A stretch of DNA of 51,743 bases from Streptomyces sp. AW19M42 (lineage in GTDB: Bacteria > Actinomycetota > Actinomycetes > Streptomycetales > Streptomycetaceae). Shown in pieces: positions 24,696-33,742 of the stretch (the stretch's first letter is position 1; each line of letters starts with the position of its first letter). The notes below the pieces were generated by a model. It was not told the origin of the DNA and searched no databases. It was given only the letters and a program-made list of their open reading frames with translations. The translations under genes were made by a program, and so were the position numbers. The stretch spans positions 1 to 51,743 of the forward strand of contig CBRG010000060.1 of assembly GCA_000470535.1 (NCBI GenBank). The letters run 5' to 3'.

Positions 24696-25499
24696 TCACG
24701 CGGCGGGGCGGGTGGCGGCGTCGAAGGCGAGTACCGCGCGCGCCAGGCCGCGGGCGCGGCGCTCCAGCAGGCGGGCCCCGCTCCCGGCGTCGGCGCCGGA
24801 CGCGTCGTCGGTCGAGCCGCCCACCCGCTCCCATTCGCCGTGCCGCTCCACGGTCAGACCGGGGTAGGGCGGCTTGTCGAACAGCGGCGGCGGGTCGACG
24901 GGCTCGCGACCGGCCCGCTCGATCCGCACCAGCTCGGGCCGGGCGGCCAGCATCAGCGACGTCTCGAACCAGCCGGCGTGCCCGGGGATCAGACCGCAGT
25001 CCCCGTCGTCCTCGGGGGCCGTCCCGGGCTCCCCGGTTTCGGTGAGTGTCCAGTACGAGCAGGCCGCCGCGGTCACCTCGGCGCGCAGCGCGAACCGCTT
25101 GACCGCGAGGCGCATGATCTCGTCGTTGCCGCCGTGGCCGTTGACGACGAGGACCCGGCGGTAGCCGCAGGCGGCCAGCGAGTCCAGCAGTTCGTCCAGG
25201 ACTGTGCCGAGCACCGGGGCCGACAGGGTCAGCGCCGCGGCAAACAGGTGGTGCGGGCTGTGCCCGTACGGCAGTGTCGGCAGCCGGACCAGGCCGGGCA
25301 CGTCCGCACCGGCGGCGGCCCGCTCCGCCAGGACGGCCAGGGCACGGGAGACCACCGCGTCCGCGAGCATCGTGTCCGTGCCCATCGGCAGGTGCTCAGC
25401 GTGCTGCTCCTGCGAGCCGATCGGCAGGATCGCGATCGAGTCGGCCGCCGCGGCGCGGGTCTCGCGCCAGGTGCTCTCGGTCAGATTCCGGTGGGTCAT
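24696..25499 (-). CDS. Creatininase-family amidohydrolase
   Basis: A 267-aa metal-dependent amidohydrolase. Creatininase-fold residues are present: GSQEQHAEHLPMGTDT (Glu, His, Asp), VVNGHGGND (His) and IPGHAGWFETSLML (Glu). The family includes creatininase, the Fapy deformylase ArfB and mycofactocin MftE, all of which cleave amide or cyclic amide bonds. ATG 25499 is preceded by GGGGAG at 8 bases, better than the ATG at 25526. First gene of the creatininase - dehydratase - RidA operon and divergent from the ROK-like gene, 41 bases apart. Substrate unknown. Confidence 0.88.
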   Translation of the reverse strand: MTHRNLTESTWRETRAAAADSIAILPIGSQEQHAEHLPMGTDTMLADAVVSRALAVLAERAAAGADVPGLVRLPTLPYGHSPHHLFAAALTLSAPVLGTVLDELLDSLAACGYRRVLVVNGHGGNDEIMRLAVKRFALRAEVTAAACSYWTLTETGEPGTAPEDDGDCGLIPGHAGWFETSLMLAARPELVRIERAGREPVDPPPLFDKPPYPGLTVERHGEWERVGGSTDDASGADAGSGARLLERRARGLARAVLAFDAATRPAA

Positions 25500-25540
25500 G
25501 CCGCTGTCTCCCCGGATCGGGGGCATGACAGAGTCGGCGC

Positions 25541-26497
25541 ATGGCGCATGAACGTATTCCTTTGCGGTTGGTACCCGATCCGCAGCCGGACGAGCCGGCC
25601 GGGCGGGGCGTCGGTGTGCTGGGCGCCGTCGAGGTGCTGCCCGGTCTGGTGCGGTCCGCGCTGCTGGAGCGCACCGGGGTCGTACGGGAACGCGCGCAGG
25701 CCCGCTTCGACGCGGGCAGCGCCGACCCGCGTGTGGTCGACGAGGCGCTGCGGGAGGCGGCCGCGGTGTTCGCCGGCCACGCCCCGCTGGGCGTCGGCGT
25801 GGCCGCGGCAGGGGTGGTCGACCCGGCGGCCGGCCGGATCGTCGAGGTCAACGACGCGCCCGCGCTGCGCGGCTACCCGGTCGCGGACCGGCTGACGGAG
25901 CTGGCGGGGGCGCCCGTCCGGGTCGAGCACCGGGCCCGCGTCCAGGTCCTCGGGGACCGGTGGTTCGGCGCGGGACGCGGCCGGCGCTCCTTCGCCTCCG
26001 TCGCGACCGGTGAGGTGCTCGGCGTCGGCATCCTCTACGACGGTCAGGTGCTCGCCCCGGTCGGCGGCCGCAGCGGGGCCCATATGACGGTCACCGCCAG
26101 CGGCGACGTCTGTACCTGCGGCCGGCGCGGCTGCTGGAAGACTGTGGCGACGACCCGCTGGCTGCGCGACCGTGCCGCCGCGCTCGGCATGGACCCACGA
26201 GGTGTCTCGCCGGGCACGCTGCTCGCCTCGGCCGACCCGGCGGCCCGCGACCTCGTCGTGCGGTACGCGGAGAACCTGGTGCTCGGCCTCGCCACCGTCC
26301 AGCAGCTTTTCGCCTGCGGCCTGTTCGTCCTGCACGGCGAGGCGCTCGACGGCGGTGAGCCGTTCCGCGAACTGGTCGAGACCCTGCTGCGCGCCGATGA
26401 GCTCGGCGGCGGCGAGGCCCCCACCGTGGTGCTCGGCGAGCCGGCCGACACCGGCGCGCTGCTCGGTGCGGCGGGTCTGGTCCTGTCGGGAAGCTAG
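25541..26497 (+). CDS. Degenerate ROK-family protein without HTH or catalytic Asp
   Basis: A 318-aa ROK protein. The zinc motif is intact (CTCGRRGC after AHMTVTASGD) and the following WFGAGRG matches ROK kinases. The N terminus has no helix-turn-helix and no DIGGTK phosphate-binding motif; VGVLGAVEVLPGLVRSAL stands in its place. The catalytic NDxN motif is changed to RVEHRARVQVLGDRW, putting Arg where the base Asp should be. It therefore looks neither like an active kinase nor a DNA-binding repressor. It may be a sugar-binding or scaffold protein. Divergent from the creatininase operon and convergent with the ABC importer. Confidence 0.8.
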   Translation: MAHERIPLRLVPDPQPDEPAGRGVGVLGAVEVLPGLVRSALLERTGVVRERAQARFDAGSADPRVVDEALREAAAVFAGHAPLGVGVAAAGVVDPAAGRIVEVNDAPALRGYPVADRLTELAGAPVRVEHRARVQVLGDRWFGAGRGRRSFASVATGEVLGVGILYDGQVLAPVGGRSGAHMTVTASGDVCTCGRRGCWKTVATTRWLRDRAAALGMDPRGVSPGTLLASADPAARDLVVRYAENLVLGLATVQQLFACGLFVLHGEALDGGEPFRELVETLLRADELGGGEAPTVVLGEPADTGALLGAAGLVLSGS

Positions 26498-26517
26498 CGC
26501 TTCGGACGGTTGCGCGG

Positions 26518-27363
26518 TCATGCCGCGTCGTCCCGCGCCGCGTCGTCCCGCGCCGCCCGGACGCGGCGGCCCCGTGAGGGGTCGGGGACCGGCACGGCGT
26601 CCAGGAGCCGACGGGTGTACGCGTCCTGCGGGTCTGTGAAGACCTGCCGGGCGTCGCCGCTCTCCACGATGCGGCCCCGGCGCATCACGGCGACCCGGTC
26701 CGCGATCTGTCCGACGACGGCCAGGTTGTGCGAGATGAAGAAGTACGTCAGACCCAGGCGTTCCTGGAGCTCCGCGAGCAGGTCCAGGACGCGGGCCTGC
26801 ACGGACACGTCGAGCGCGCTCGTCGGCTCGTCGAGGACGACCAGGCGCGGCTCCAGGGCGAGGGCACGGGCGATGGAGATGCGCTGGCGCTGCCCGCCGG
26901 AGAACTCGTGCGGATAGCGGTCCAGGATGCCCGCGTCCAGGCCGACGGAGTCCAGGAGCTCGCCGGCCCGCTCGCGTACCGCAGCCCTGCCGCGCCGCCC
27001 GCGCGCCCACTCCTCGTGGGTGACGAGCGGCTCCCCGACGATGTCCGCGATGCGCATGCGCGGGTTCATGCTGGAGTACGGGTCCTGCAGGACGACCTGC
27101 ATCTGCCGTCGCAGCGGCCGCAGTTCGGCGCCGGTCAGCGACAGCAGCTCCGTACCGTCGAACCGCACACTGCCCGCCGTGGGCTCCAGCAGACGCAACA
27201 GCAGCCGGGCCAGCGTCGTCTTGCCGCAGCCGGACTCCCCGACCAGGGCGAACGTCTCTCCCTCGCGGACCGTGAGGCAGACGTCGTCGACGGCGACGCT
27301 CGGCGGCCGGCCGGGGAACTCCTTGCGCAGTCCGCTGATTTCCAGAAGGTCGCTGGTGGTCAT
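26518..27363 (-). CDS. Peptide/nickel-type ABC transporter ATP-binding protein (DppF/OppF-like)
   Basis: A 281-aa ATPase of an oligopeptide-class importer. Walker [11 protein letters not shown] loop [12 protein letters not shown], signature FSGGQRQR, Walker [13 protein letters not shown] and switch His in ISHNLAVV are all intact. The C terminus ends in the repeated residues [12 protein letters not shown], encoded by a short direct repeat (about 26520-26560). It is the last of five importer genes, each overlapping the next by 1 to 4 bases, and is convergent with the ROK-like gene. Confidence 0.93.
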   Translation of the reverse strand: MTTSDLLEISGLRKEFPGRPPSVAVDDVCLTVREGETFALVGESGCGKTTLARLLLRLLEPTAGSVRFDGTELLSLTGAELRPLRRQMQVVLQDPYSSMNPRMRIADIVGEPLVTHEEWARGRRGRAAVRERAGELLDSVGLDAGILDRYPHEFSGGQRQRISIARALALEPRLVVLDEPTSALDVSVQARVLDLLAELQERLGLTYFFISHNLAVVGQIADRVAVMRRGRIVESGDARQVFTDPQDAYTRRLLDAVPVPDPSRGRRVRAARDDAARDDAA

Positions 27364-28187
27364 GCGGCGGGCTCCAGTCGGGGGGTGGCGGCCAGCAGGT
27401 CGCGGGTGTACTGCGCGGCGGGGCGGGCGAAGACCTGGTCCACGTCCCCGGTCTCGACGACCTCACCGTGCCGCATGACCGCTACGCGGTCGGCGGTCTC
27501 CGCGACCACCCCCAGGTCGTGGGTGATGAACAGGACGGCCATGCCGTGCCGGCGCTGCAGCCGTACGAGCAGTTCGAGGATCTGCCGCTGCACGGTCACA
27601 TCGAGCGCCGTCGTCGGCTCGTCCGCGATCAGGACGCGCGGCCGGGCCACGAGCGCGGAGGCGATCATGACCCGCTGGCGCAGCCCGCCGGACAGTTCGT
27701 GCGGGTACTGCCGGTAGCGGTGCTCCGGGTCGGGGATGCCCACCTCGTCGAGCGCGGTCAGCGCCGCCAGCCGCGCCTCCGCGCGGCTGTGGCCGCCGTG
27801 CAGCCGCAGCGCCTCTGCGACCTGGGCGCCGACCCGTTGCAGCGGGTCGAGGCTGGTCATCGGGTCCTGGAACACCATGGAGATCCCGGCGCCGCGCACC
27901 TTGCGCAACTCCCGCTCCGGCAGGGCCAGTACGTCCCTTCCGTCGAGGAGTACCCGACCGCCCGCGTACACGCACGGAGGTTCGGGGTTGAGGCGCATCG
28001 CGGACAGCGCGGTGGCGGATTTGCCGCTGCCGGACTCACCGACGACGGCGAGGGTCTCACCGGCGGCGACGGACAGGTTCACCCCGCGCACCGCGTGCAC
28101 GGTGGCGGAGGCGAGTTCGAAGTCGACGCGCAGGTCCTGGAATTCGAGGACGGGTGCGGCGTTCGGGGCATCGGGGGAGTGGGTCAT
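27360..28187 (-). CDS. Peptide-type ABC transporter ATP-binding protein (DppD/OppD-like)
   Basis: A 275-aa ATPase, the partner of the next ATPase. It has Walker [11 protein letters not shown] loop [11 protein letters not shown], signature LSGGLRQR, Walker [13 protein letters not shown] and switch His FITHDLGVV. The frame is open far upstream, but ATG 28187 gives the normal start and overlaps the preceding permease gene by 4 bases. No C-terminal Cys-rich cluster as in E. coli DppD/DppF is visible. Confidence 0.93.
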   Translation of the reverse strand: MTHSPDAPNAAPVLEFQDLRVDFELASATVHAVRGVNLSVAAGETLAVVGESGSGKSATALSAMRLNPEPPCVYAGGRVLLDGRDVLALPERELRKVRGAGISMVFQDPMTSLDPLQRVGAQVAEALRLHGGHSRAEARLAALTALDEVGIPDPEHRYRQYPHELSGGLRQRVMIASALVARPRVLIADEPTTALDVTVQRQILELLVRLQRRHGMAVLFITHDLGVVAETADRVAVMRHGEVVETGDVDQVFARPAAQYTRDLLAATPRLEPAA

Positions 28188-29089
28188 CGGCGGTACGCCT
28201 TCGGGTCCGCGACGTCGCGCAGCGCGTCGCCCAGGATGTTGATGGCCAGGGAGGTGAGCATCAGCGCCACACCGGGGAACACGGCGATCCACCAGGACGT
28301 GCCGAGGTACAGCTGCCCGTCGGCGAGCATGCCGCCCCAGGTCACCGTCTCCTTCGGCACACCCAGGCCCAGATAGCTGAGCGAGGCCTCCGCGACGATC
28401 GCGGCCGCGATGTGCAGGGTGCCGATGGTGGCGAGGGGCGCCATGACGTTGGGGAGCAGGTGCCGTCGCATGATCGTCAGGTCGTCCACGCCGATGGCCT
28501 TCGCCTCGGTGATGAAGTCGCGGGTGCGCAGCGACAGCACCTCGGAGCGCACCACGCGGGCGTAGGACACCCAGCCGGTGATGCCGAGGACGAGGATCAC
28601 GTAGCCCAGTCCGGAGCCGACGAAGCCGACGACGGCGAGCGCCAGCAGGATCGCCGGGAAGGCGAGCTGGACGTCGGCGACGCGCATCACGACGCGGTCC
28701 GTCCAGCCGCCGAGGTAGCCGGTGGCGAGGCCCGCGGCGGTGCCGATGACGCCCGCGAGCAGGGCGGCGCCGGCGCCGACGAGCAGCGAGACACGGGTCC
28801 CGTACACGATGCGGGAGAGCAGGTCGCGGCCTAGCTGGTCGGTGCCGAGCAGATGGGCGCCGCTGCCGCCGGACTGCCAGGCGGGCGGCTGGAGGCGGGC
28901 GAGGAGGTTCTGGGCGTTCGGGTCGGCGGGCGCGAACAGCGGTGCGCACAGCGCGCACACGATGATCAGCACGAGGAGGACGAGCGCGACCGCGGCGAGC
29001 CGGTTGCGCAGCAGCGAGCGCCATACGGACGGCTGCTTCGCGGCGGCCGGGGCGACGGCGGCGGTGGGCGCGGGGGCGATGGTGGTCAT
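28184..29089 (-). CDS. Peptide-type ABC transporter permease (DppC-like)
   Basis: A 301-aa permease with an N-terminal cytoplasmic tail, one leading helix (ALVLLVLIIVCALCAPLFAP) and a C-terminal five-helix BPD domain. The EAA motif is EAKAIGVDDLTIMRRHLLPN near 210. The HLLGTDQLGRDLLSRIVYGTRVSL sequence is the N-terminal mark of DppC-type permeases. ATG 29089 overlaps the end of the DppB-like gene by 4 bases. Confidence 0.92.
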   Translation of the reverse strand: MTTIAPAPTAAVAPAAAKQPSVWRSLLRNRLAAVALVLLVLIIVCALCAPLFAPADPNAQNLLARLQPPAWQSGGSGAHLLGTDQLGRDLLSRIVYGTRVSLLVGAGAALLAGVIGTAAGLATGYLGGWTDRVVMRVADVQLAFPAILLALAVVGFVGSGLGYVILVLGITGWVSYARVVRSEVLSLRTRDFITEAKAIGVDDLTIMRRHLLPNVMAPLATIGTLHIAAAIVAEASLSYLGLGVPKETVTWGGMLADGQLYLGTSWWIAVFPGVALMLTSLAINILGDALRDVADPKAYRR

Positions 29090-30087
29090 CGGGAGTTCCT
29101 CACCCTCGGGTCGAGGAGGCCGTAGGACAGGTCCACGAGCAGGTTGACCACGACGAACGTGGCGGCGAAGAGCAGCACCGTGCCCTGGACCAGGGGGAAG
29201 TCGCGGTTGGCGATGGCCTGCACGGTCAGCTGGCCGACACCGGGCCAGGAGAAGACCTGCTCGGTGAGGATCGCGCCGCCGAGCAGGCTGCCGACCTCCA
29301 GGCCGACGACGGTCACCACGGGCAGCGACGCGTTGCGCATCCCGTGCCGCAGCACGGTGCGCACCGGACCGAGACCCCGGGCGCGGGCCGTCCGGATGTG
29401 GTCGGAGCCCAGCACGTCGATCAGGGACGAGCGCAGCAGCCGCGCGACGACGGCGACCGAGTAGACGGAGAGCGTGACCGATGGCAGGACGAGGTGCGCG
29501 AACGTCCCGTACCCGGAGGCGGGCAGCGCGTGCAGGCCGACGGCGAACACCAGGATCAGCAGGATGCCGATCCAGAAGGGCGGGGTGGACTGGCCGACGA
29601 GCACCGCCGTGATGACGCCCCGGTCGGCCGGCCTGCCCCGGCGCATCGCCGCGATCGTCCCGGCGGGCAGCGCGATCAGCAGCGTCACCACGAAGGCGCC
29701 CGCCGCGAGCAGCAGGGTGGCCGGGATGCGGTCGGCCAGTACCTGGCGCACCGGCTGGCTGTAGAAGAGGGAGTTGCCGAAGTCGAAGCGCGGCAGGCCC
29801 CACAGGTAGTCGAGGTACTGGCTGAACAGCGACTTGTCCAGGCCCAGGCTGTGCCGCAGCACGCTCTCCTGCTGGGCGCTGGCGTCAGGTGGCAGCATCA
29901 CCTTCACCGGGTCGCCGGACAGCCGCACCAGGAAGAAGACGACGGTCGCGGTGCACAGCAGCACCAGGACCGCGGTGCCCAGCCGGGCGGCGGCCGGACG
30001 CAGCACGGCCACTACGCGGCTGCCCGGTGCCTCGGCCGGACCGGGGGGCTCGGCGGACTTGGCGGACAGGGTCAGGGACTCGCTCAT
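29086..30087 (-). CDS. Peptide-type ABC transporter permease (DppB-like)
   Basis: A 333-aa permease with six helices. It shows the DppB-type extracytoplasmic start (RLSGDPVKVMLPPDASAQQ, LRHSLGLDKSLFSQYLDYLWGL) and the EAA loop RTARARGLGPVRTVLRHGMRN near 240. ATG 30085-30087 overlaps the substrate-binding protein stop by one base (TGATG), so the genes are coupled. The N-terminal ~30 residues are Pro/Ser-rich and cytoplasmic. Confidence 0.92.
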   Translation of the reverse strand: MSESLTLSAKSAEPPGPAEAPGSRVVAVLRPAAARLGTAVLVLLCTATVVFFLVRLSGDPVKVMLPPDASAQQESVLRHSLGLDKSLFSQYLDYLWGLPRFDFGNSLFYSQPVRQVLADRIPATLLLAAGAFVVTLLIALPAGTIAAMRRGRPADRGVITAVLVGQSTPPFWIGILLILVFAVGLHALPASGYGTFAHLVLPSVTLSVYSVAVVARLLRSSLIDVLGSDHIRTARARGLGPVRTVLRHGMRNASLPVVTVVGLEVGSLLGGAILTEQVFSWPGVGQLTVQAIANRDFPLVQGTVLLFAATFVVVNLLVDLSYGLLDPRVRNSR

Positions 30088-31661
30088 CACACGGCCACCT
30101 TCGCGCTCGCCATGTCGAGGATTCCGGCGGCGCCGGGCGTCCAGCTGGGCCGGGTGTTGTGCACGTAGATGTTGTCGATCTGGTACAGGGGCACGAAGGG
30201 CGCCTCGTCCTTGATCAGTTGTTGGAGACCGGAGAAGGCACGGCGCCGCACGGCGGGATCCACGGACAGTTCCTCGATGTCCACGAGTTTGTCGGCACGC
30301 TTGTCGTGCCAGCGGCTCTGGCGTCGGTCGCTGCGTACGTTGGACTGGAGCATGCTCTCGCCGTCCAGGGTCCATACGGTCGACGCGGCCAGGTACATCG
30401 GGCCGAGTGCGCCGTGGTTGTCCGAGGTCAGCCGCTGGGCGTAGGTGCCCGGGTCGAGCAGATCCACCTTGGCGCGCACCCCGGCGTGGGCGAGCAGCCC
30501 GGAGATGGCCTCGGCGACGTTCGCGTCGAGGTTGGAGGCGGTGAGCGAGGTGCTGATGCCGTCGGGGTGCCCGGCCTCGGCGAGCAGCGCGCGGGCCTTG
30601 GCGGCGGAGCGGAGGTAGGGCTTCACGGTCTCGTCGAAACCGAACGCCCCGCGCGGGATCATCGCGGGGACCTCGGTGGCGTTGCCGCCGAGCACCGCCT
30701 TGATGAGCAGCGGTACGTCGACGGCGTGGTTGATCGCCTGACGGACCCGGCGGTCGCGCAACGGCCCGTCCGACAGGGTGTCGAGCGACAGGTAGGAGGT
30801 GCGGACGCCGGTGTGGTGGTCGATCCGCACGCCCGGGTAGCCGGCCAGCTGTTCGGCGGCGTCCGGGGTCATGCCCGCCACGATGTCCACGCCGCCGCTC
30901 TGCAGGGCGGCCAGCGCCGACGAGGAGTTGGGGGCGGGGACGAAGACCAGCTCGTCGATGTGGGGGCGGCCCTGCCAGTGGCCCGCGTAGGCGCGCAGCC
31001 GCAGTTCGTGGTCGCGCTGCCAGCGGCGGAACGCGAAGGGGCCGGTGCCCACGGGATGTGCGGCGAAGCCCTCGTCCCCGACCTCGTCCAGGTAGCGCGG
31101 GGGAACCACGACACCGCCGAACAGGGACAGCTTCGCGGGCAGGATCGGGTCGTGAACCGAGGTGTGCAGGTCCACCGTGTACCGGTCGACGACGCTGACG
31201 TCCTCGACGTAACGCAGCTCCACGATCGGTGACTTGGTCGCGGGGTCGAGCAGCCGCTTGATGCTGAACCGGACTGCTTGCGCGTCGCACGGCTCGCCGT
31301 TGTGGAACGTGACGCCGCGCCGCAGCTCGAATCGCCAGACCTTGGGCCCGACGGCCTTCCAGGAGAGCGCGAGCCGCGGCCGCAGGGTGTTGTCGCGGCC
31401 CAGGGACGTGAGCGTGTCGAAGATGTTGATCAGGGCGTTCATCGACGTCATGTCGCCCTGCTTGTGCGGGTCCATCGTCTTGGGGTCCCCGGTCTGGGAC
31501 ACCCGCAGGACGTTGCCGGCGGCGTCCGCGGGCGGCGACCCGCACCCGGTCAGCAGGGCGGGGGCGGCCAGGGCGGGCGCGGCCAGAGCGCCGGCCCGCA
31601 GCACCGAGCGGCGGGAGCAGCCCGCACGGGGACCGCTTCGCCCTCCACGTATTCGTTCCAT
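30087..31661 (-). CDS. Peptide-type ABC transporter substrate-binding lipoprotein (DppA/OppA-like)
   Basis: A 524-aa SBP_bac_5 protein. The N terminus CSRRSVLRAGALAAPA has a Tat-like Arg pair, and LLTGC gives a lipobox with Cys40 as the lipid anchor. The mature domain shows the cluster C start VLRVSQTGDPKTMDPHK, the segment WRFELRRGVTFHNGEP and HPVGTGPFAFRRWQ. Such proteins bind peptides but also many amides, opines and oligosaccharides. With an amidohydrolase and an acid-sugar dehydratase beside it, a non-peptide amide-linked ligand is plausible. ATG 31661 is the first codon after the IclR operator region. Confidence 0.9.
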   Translation of the reverse strand: MERIRGGRSGPRAGCSRRSVLRAGALAAPALAAPALLTGCGSPPADAAGNVLRVSQTGDPKTMDPHKQGDMTSMNALINIFDTLTSLGRDNTLRPRLALSWKAVGPKVWRFELRRGVTFHNGEPCDAQAVRFSIKRLLDPATKSPIVELRYVEDVSVVDRYTVDLHTSVHDPILPAKLSLFGGVVVPPRYLDEVGDEGFAAHPVGTGPFAFRRWQRDHELRLRAYAGHWQGRPHIDELVFVPAPNSSSALAALQSGGVDIVAGMTPDAAEQLAGYPGVRIDHHTGVRTSYLSLDTLSDGPLRDRRVRQAINHAVDVPLLIKAVLGGNATEVPAMIPRGAFGFDETVKPYLRSAAKARALLAEAGHPDGISTSLTASNLDANVAEAISGLLAHAGVRAKVDLLDPGTYAQRLTSDNHGALGPMYLAASTVWTLDGESMLQSNVRSDRRQSRWHDKRADKLVDIEELSVDPAVRRRAFSGLQQLIKDEAPFVPLYQIDNIYVHNTRPSWTPGAAGILDMASAKVAV

Positions 31662-31687
31662 TGAACAACACACCCGTTCCGGTGAAT
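31655..31687. promoter_or_regulatory. Two direct 12-mers, probable IclR operator
   Basis: GTTCCATTGAAC (31655-31666) and GTTCCGGTGAAT (31676-31687) match at 9 of 12 bases and start 21 bases apart, two helical turns. The first is itself a GTTC...GAAC inverted repeat. They fill most of the 54-base gap between the divergent importer and IclR genes. Confidence 0.65.
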
Positions 31688-31715
31688 GGAATGCAGTGCG
31701 GGTAAGGTAATCCCC

Positions 31716-32582
31716 ATGGGGAAACCGGTCAACAGTCGTTCGCAGCAGCAGACGTCCGCCATCGCTCTCGATGAGGCGGCCGTGACAGCCCTTCCACCCG
31801 CGCCAGGCCCGGTGGACAAGGCCATGGAAGTGCTCTCCGCCCTCGCGGAAACCGGGGCGCCGCACCGCCTCGCGGACCTCGCCCGCCACACGGGCCTCGC
31901 CAAACCCACCGTGCACCGTCTGCTGCGCGCTCTCGCGGTCAGTGGCTACGTCGAGCCGGCCGAGGGTGGCAGCTACCGGCCCGGGCCCCGACTCCTCGGA
32001 CTCGCCGCGAGCGTCCTCGCCGACGACCACGCCACCCGCCGGGCCGGCCCGGTCCTGGAGGAACTGCGCGTCCGCACCGGCCTGTTCGCCTCCTACGCGG
32101 TACGCGACGACAGGACCCTGGTCCACCTGCGCGTGCACGCGCCCGCCCAGGGGCCGGCCCTCGATCTGCGCCCCGGAACGCGTGAGTCCGTCACCGCGGG
32201 CGCCGCAGGCCTCGCCCTGCTGGCGGCCCTGCCGGCAGAGGACGCCGAAACCCTGCTGACCGGCCCGGACGGCGCCCCCGCCGACGAGGCGACACACACC
32301 GCGCTGGCCGCCGCCGTCCGCGACGGCTACGCCTTCGACAGCGCCGACCCCTGGCGGGACCGCCGCGCGCTCGCCGCCCCGGTGCGCGATGCCGCGGGCA
32401 GCCCGGCGGGCGTGCTCGTCCTCACCGGACTCGCCTTCGCCCTCGACGAGGCGGCCGCGCGCCTGTACGGGCCGATGGTGCGCTCCGCCGCGGCGGCGGT
32501 CTCCGCGGGCCTGGCCGCACAACCGGGAGCACGGCTCGGCCTGGTGGCCGAGCCGTACCAGGGGGTGGGGCAGAAGCGATGA
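31716..32582 (+). CDS. IclR family transcriptional regulator
   Basis: A 288-aa regulator. A winged helix-turn-helix (about residues 30-90, with HRLADLARHTGLAKPTVHRLLRALAVSGYVE) is followed by an IclR effector domain (VLEELRVRTGLFASYAV, AGAAGLALLAALP, GVLVLTGLAFALD). IclR proteins bind small carboxylates. The start ATG 31716 has AAGG 8 bases upstream. It faces the importer operon across a 54-base gap with two likely operators, and its stop overlaps the serine hydrolase start by 4 bases, so hydrolase and regulator are one transcript. Confidence 0.9.
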   Translation: MGKPVNSRSQQQTSAIALDEAAVTALPPAPGPVDKAMEVLSALAETGAPHRLADLARHTGLAKPTVHRLLRALAVSGYVEPAEGGSYRPGPRLLGLAASVLADDHATRRAGPVLEELRVRTGLFASYAVRDDRTLVHLRVHAPAQGPALDLRPGTRESVTAGAAGLALLAALPAEDAETLLTGPDGAPADEATHTALAAAVRDGYAFDSADPWRDRRALAAPVRDAAGSPAGVLVLTGLAFALDEAAARLYGPMVRSAAAAVSAGLAAQPGARLGLVAEPYQGVGQKR

Positions 32583-33634
32583 GCACCCACCACGCCGCGG
32601 CGCCGTACGCGACCGCACGCCGGCACATCCTCGAACAGGGGCGGGCGCGCGGCCTGTACTCCGGCGCCGCCTGGTCCCTGGGGGACGCGAACGGGCCCTA
32701 CGACCGAGGCTGGACCGGAACCCGGGCCAACGGCGGCGCCCCGCTGGACGGCTCCGACCTCTGGGACCTCGCCTCGGTGACCAAACCGATCGTGGGCCTC
32801 GTCGTCATGGCCCTGGTCGAGCGGGGCGTCCTCGGCCTCGACGACACCGTGGGCCAGCACCTGGACCGGTACCGCGACAGCCCGCACGCCGCCCGCACCC
32901 TTGCCCAACTCCTCGACCACACCTCGGGACTGCCCGGCGGCGTCCCCCTCTACCGCGAGCACCCCACCCGCGAACCGCTGCTCACCGCACTGGGGGCGCT
33001 GGAGCGCACCGCCGCACCCGGCACCCACGTCGCGTACTCGTCCCAGGGGTTCATGCTGCTCGGTCTGATCGCTGAACAGGCCACCGGCCGGAGCCTGGAC
33101 ACGCTGGTGACGGAGCTCGTCGGCACGCCGCTCGGACTGACCGACCTGTGCTTCCGGCCCGGCCCCGAACGGCGGGCCCGTGCGGTGGCCACCGAGGACT
33201 GCCCCTGGCGCGGCCGGACCGTGACCGGTGAGGTGCACGACGAGAACGCCGTCGTGCTCGGCGGCGTCGCGGGCCACGCCGGTCTCTTCGCCACCCTCAC
33301 CGACATGGAACGGCTCGCGCGCTCCCTCCTCGGCGGCGGCCCGCCGCTGCTCGCACCGGACACCCTCGCGCTGATGACCACACCCCGCACCGACCACCTG
33401 AACCTGCGCCGCGCCCTGGCCTGGCAGGGAACAGACCCGCACACGTCACCGGTGGGCGACAGCTTCGGGCCCGCCTCGTACGGGCACACCGGATTCACCG
33501 GCACCAGCCTGTGGATCGACCCGGAGGCGGCGCGCTACGCGATCCTGCTGACCAACCGCGTCCACCCGCACCGGGCGGAACGCGGATTCACCCCTCTGCG
33601 ACGGGAGTTCCACACGGTTCCCGTCCGCCCCTGA
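32579..33634 (+). CDS. Serine hydrolase, class C beta-lactamase/PBP4 family
   Basis: A 351-aa cytosolic-looking protein (no signal peptide). Ser66-X-X-Lys69 (SVTK in DLASVTKPIVG) is the nucleophile motif, YSS (VAYSSQG) fills the Tyr-X-Asn site and HTGFTG the KTG-like box. Enzymes of this type hydrolyse esters, amides or D-amino peptides. Coupling to the IclR regulator of a peptide-type importer suggests it cleaves the imported ligand inside the cell. Confidence 0.87.
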   Translation: MSTHHAAAPYATARRHILEQGRARGLYSGAAWSLGDANGPYDRGWTGTRANGGAPLDGSDLWDLASVTKPIVGLVVMALVERGVLGLDDTVGQHLDRYRDSPHAARTLAQLLDHTSGLPGGVPLYREHPTREPLLTALGALERTAAPGTHVAYSSQGFMLLGLIAEQATGRSLDTLVTELVGTPLGLTDLCFRPGPERRARAVATEDCPWRGRTVTGEVHDENAVVLGGVAGHAGLFATLTDMERLARSLLGGGPPLLAPDTLALMTTPRTDHLNLRRALAWQGTDPHTSPVGDSFGPASYGHTGFTGTSLWIDPEAARYAILLTNRVHPHRAERGFTPLRREFHTVPVRP

Positions 33635-33688
33635 CCGCCGGCCGGCTGGTTCGCGCGCTCGGGTCTCCGCGCTCGGCGCGTTCATGGC

Positions 33689-33724
33689 GACGCATCGGTA
33701 GCGATACATCGTTAGTGATGCGTC
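33689..33724. promoter_or_regulatory. 36-bp imperfect palindrome, MarR operator
   Basis: The arms GACGCATC and GATGCGTC are perfect. The centre holds two copies of ATCGNTANYGAT (33694-33705 and 33708-33719). It overlaps the -35 region of the MarR gene, whose -10 box TAGGCT (33730-33735) is 7 bases from ATG, so this looks autoregulatory. Confidence 0.7.
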
Positions 33725-33742
33725 TGGCGTAGGCTGCGGGCC

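Noticed and set aside
26520..26560. Short direct repeat that could suggest a CRISPR-like or VNTR element
   Set aside because: Only about two and a half units of ~15 bases, inside the 3' end of an ATPase gene and coding for [12 protein letters not shown].
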